Below, piece by piece: positions 7,269 through 8,313 of a DNA stretch of 8,313 nt (its first letter is position 1; the number at the start of each line of letters is the position of its first letter). The stretch covers positions 1 through 8,313 of the forward strand of contig JANOGB010000628.1 in NCBI GenBank assembly GCA_031413955.1, written 5' to 3'. The DNA is from JABFRZ01 sp031413955 (GTDB lineage: Bacteria; Planctomycetota; UBA1135; GCA-002686595). The translations under genes and the position numbers were made by a program. Below the pieces are notes generated by a model. It made no database searches, was not told where the DNA came from, and worked only from the letters and a program-made list of their open reading frames with translations.

Positions 7269-7376
7269 CTCAGCCGGGAGCGCCGGGCTCCAGCCCGGCT
7301 CTGCTCTTCTTCTTTCCTTTTCTTCCGGGCGGAAAAGAAGAAAGAGCCAGGCTGGAGCCTGGCGCTCCCGGCTGAG
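7269..7376 (+). repeat. Cloverleaf-type intergenic repeat, copy 2
   Basis: This is the best-preserved complete copy (108 bp). The outer stem is a perfect 14-bp inverted repeat: CTCAGCCGGGAGCG (7269-7282) with CGCTCCCGGCTGAG (7363-7376). Left arm CCGGGC-TCCA-GCCCGG is at 7283-7298 and right arm CCAGGC-TGGA-GCCTGG at 7347-7362, both perfectly self-complementary. Between them CTC (7299-7301) faces GAG (7344-7346), closing a pyrimidine/purine-rich middle stem that pairs imperfectly in several registers. All four stems abut with no unpaired junction bases. The copy lies in the 155-bp space between the divergent dinB and hydrolase starts and ends three bases before the hydrolase ATG. Confidence 0.93.
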
Positions 7377-7379
7377 ACG

Positions 7380-8042
7380 ATGCCGGCACCGGTGAGCGAG
7401 CGCCACACGATCGAGGTCCCGCGCACCGCGCGTTTTCACGTTCGCGGCGCCGGCGGGAGCGGATGCAGTGCGGTCTGGTTCGTCTTGCATGGCTATGGCC
7501 AGCTCGCCGAGCCGTTCCTGGCGTCGCTCGCGGTCCTGGCGGGAGCCGAGCGCCTGCTCGTCGCGCCCGAAGCGCTCTCGCGCTTCTACCTGAGGCGCGG
7601 CACGGGCGAGGTCGGAGCCTCGTGGATGACGCGCGCGGAGCGCGCGGACGAGATCCGCGACACCGTGCGCTACCTGGACCTCGTCTGGGAGCGCGTGCAC
7701 GCCGAACGCGCGCTCCCAGGCGCGGTCGGGTTGCACGCGTTCGGCTTTTCCCAGGGCGGCGCCGCCGCCGCGCGCTGGGCCGTGCTCGGCCGCGCTCCTG
7801 TCTCAGCGGTCACGCTCTGGGGTTGTCCGCTGCCATTCGATCTGGACCTCGCGCTGCACGCCGCGCGCGCGCGGCGCTTGCGCTGGACCTTCGTGCTCGG
7901 CGACGCGGACAGCGCGATCGATCGCAACGCCTGGGACGTCGGCATCGCGCGCCTCTGCGCCGCGGGCGTCGCGCCCGAGCTCCTGCGCTTCGCCGGCGGC
8001 CACGAGCTCGAGCCCGCGACGCTGGCCTTGCTGGGTCAGTGA
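7380..8042 (+). CDS. Alpha/beta hydrolase, carboxylesterase/phospholipase type
   Basis: The 220-residue product matches the small serine-esterase family that includes bacterial carboxylesterase EstB and acyl-protein thioesterases. The oxyanion motif is LHGYGQ (36-41), the nucleophile elbow AFGFSQGG (Ser124), the acid is probably Asp177 in LGDADSAID (173-181), and the base is His208 in AGGHELEP. SWMTRAERADEIRDTVRYLD (81-100) fits the helical segment before the nucleophile strand in this family. No signal peptide, so probably cytosolic; the natural ester substrate is unknown. The start ATG 7380 lies three bases after repeat copy 2. The only Shine-Dalgarno-like bases, GAG at 7374-7376, are part of the base of that repeat's outer stem. 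The gene stands between two same-direction repeat copies and diverges from dinB. Confidence 0.87.
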   Translation: MPAPVSERHTIEVPRTARFHVRGAGGSGCSAVWFVLHGYGQLAEPFLASLAVLAGAERLLVAPEALSRFYLRRGTGEVGASWMTRAERADEIRDTVRYLDLVWERVHAERALPGAVGLHAFGFSQGGAAAARWAVLGRAPVSAVTLWGCPLPFDLDLALHAARARRLRWTFVLGDADSAIDRNAWDVGIARLCAAGVAPELLRFAGGHELEPATLALLGQ

Positions 8043-8057
8043 GGATCGCGCTGGCGC

Positions 8058-8071
8058 GCGGGCGAGCCCGC
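8058..8071 (+). terminator. Possible terminator hairpin after the hydrolase gene
   Basis: GCGGG-CGAG-CCCGC is a 5-bp GC stem with a CGAG tetraloop beginning 16 bases after the hydrolase stop. There is no following T-run. Apart from this, bases 8043-8178 show no gene or clear signal. Confidence 0.3.
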
Positions 8072-8178
8072 TGCGAGCAGCGACGTCCGCAGCCAGCGGA
8101 TCCCGCAGGCCGCGCCGAGGTCGCGCACTCCGGAGAGAACTGCCCGCAGAGTGCAGGGAAAACCGGAGCTCCGTTCAT

Positions 8179-8302
8179 CCGGGAGCGCCGGGCTCCAGCC
8201 CGGCTCTTCGTTCTCTCTTCTTCTTCTTCTTCTTCTTCTCCCGCCCGCCAGCAGAAGAAGGCAGCCAGACAACGGAGCCACGCTGGAGCGTGGCGTTCCC
8301 GG
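8179..8302 (+). repeat. Cloverleaf-type intergenic repeat, copy 3
   Basis: A complete copy of 124 bp. Outer stem: CCGGGAGCG (8179-8187) with CGTTCCCGG (8294-8302), one G-T pair. Left arm CCGGGC-TCCA-GCCCGG (8188-8203) is identical to copy 2. Right arm CCACGC-TGGA-GCGTGG (8278-8293) differs at four positions from the copy 1 right arm but is still perfectly self-complementary. CTC (8204-8206) faces GAG (8275-8277), and CGTT (8209-8212) can pair with AACG (8271-8274). The middle contains seven TTC units at 8218-8238. It lies 136 bp after the hydrolase stop. Confidence 0.92.
8218..8238 (+). repeat. (TTC)7 microsatellite inside repeat copy 3
   Basis: Seven perfect TTC units in the pyrimidine half of copy 3. 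Copies 1 and 2 carry only short interrupted TTC runs at this place, and the facing purine tract in copy 3 (AGAAGAAGG, about 8252-8260) is too short to pair with all units. This suggests a recent one-sided expansion. Confidence 0.85.
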
Positions 8303-8313
8303 CCGACCTCAGG

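Noticed and set aside
7269..7376. Repeat copy 2 as a simple Rho-independent terminator
   Set aside because: It lies between two divergent gene starts, where no transcript is expected to end, and lacks a T-run after the stem on either strand.
5576..7426. A 616-residue version of the DUF155-like protein reaching back through dinB and repeat copy 2
   Set aside because: The extension translates dinB out of frame and the repeat (a Lys/Glu/Arg-rich run), so it is not protein-like. ATG 6658 lies just after the dinB stop and opens a plausible N-terminus.
7269..8302. Integron gene cassette with attC sites
   Set aside because: The repeats lack a GTTRRRY/RYYYAAC core and the small unpaired-base pattern of attC, and no integrase is present.
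1..8313. CRISPR array
   Set aside because: There are only three long, widely spaced palindromic copies with variable interiors, not short direct repeats with uniform spacers.

Overview
The window is about 8.3 kb of very GC-rich bacterial DNA carrying six confident genes and three copies of one intergenic palindromic repeat. The gene mix suggests an uncultured environmental bacterium, most likely Planctomycetota or a similar high-GC lineage: a secreted FG-GAP/VCBS propeller, a secreted CehA/McbA-type metallohydrolase, a cytochrome c'-like protein, FAD-dependent ThyX and a DinB protein. This taxonomic guess is inference; no ribosomal or other marker gene is present.

Layout, left to right. Bases 1-91 are a repeat copy cut off by the left window edge. 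thyX (150-992, +) encodes flavin-dependent thymidylate synthase. A likely two-gene transcription unit follows: a secreted seven-bladed FG-GAP protein (1057-2529, +) and, 14 bp later, a lipoprotein-like PHP/CehA metallohydrolase (2544-4343, +). After a 104-bp gap comes an exported single-CXXCH protein with a cytochrome c'-like helical C-terminal half (4448-5494, +). Two genes then face it on the minus strand: dinB-like (7224-6673) and, 14 bp downstream, a C-terminally membrane-anchored protein resembling the RMD1/DUF155 group (6658-5576). Diverging from dinB is a cytosolic carboxylesterase/phospholipase-type alpha/beta hydrolase (7380-8042, +), flanked by repeat copies 2 (7269-7376) and 3 (8179-8302) in the same orientation.

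The most unusual content is the repeat family. Each copy is roughly 105-125 bp and reads: outer stem half, a 16-nt self-palindrome, a pyrimidine-rich tract, a purine-rich tract, a second 16-nt self-palindrome, outer stem half. These parts abut without spacer bases, so one strand can fold as a cloverleaf (four-way junction). The right-hand palindrome differs among the three copies (CCGGGC/GCCCGG, CCAGGC/GCCTGG, CCACGC/GCGTGG). Every change within it is matched by a compensating change in the same arm, while pairing to the invariant left arm is lost. Internal pairing of each arm, rather than one long hairpin, therefore appears to be what is maintained.

No complete pathway is encoded. The two exported proteins at 1057-4343 probably act together outside the cytoplasm, perhaps with the exported cytochrome next to them. 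dinB and the DUF155-like gene probably form one transcription unit. The repeat copy between dinB and the hydrolase sits in their shared 5' region and ends three bases before the hydrolase start codon, so it cannot be only a terminator there and may affect expression of both genes.
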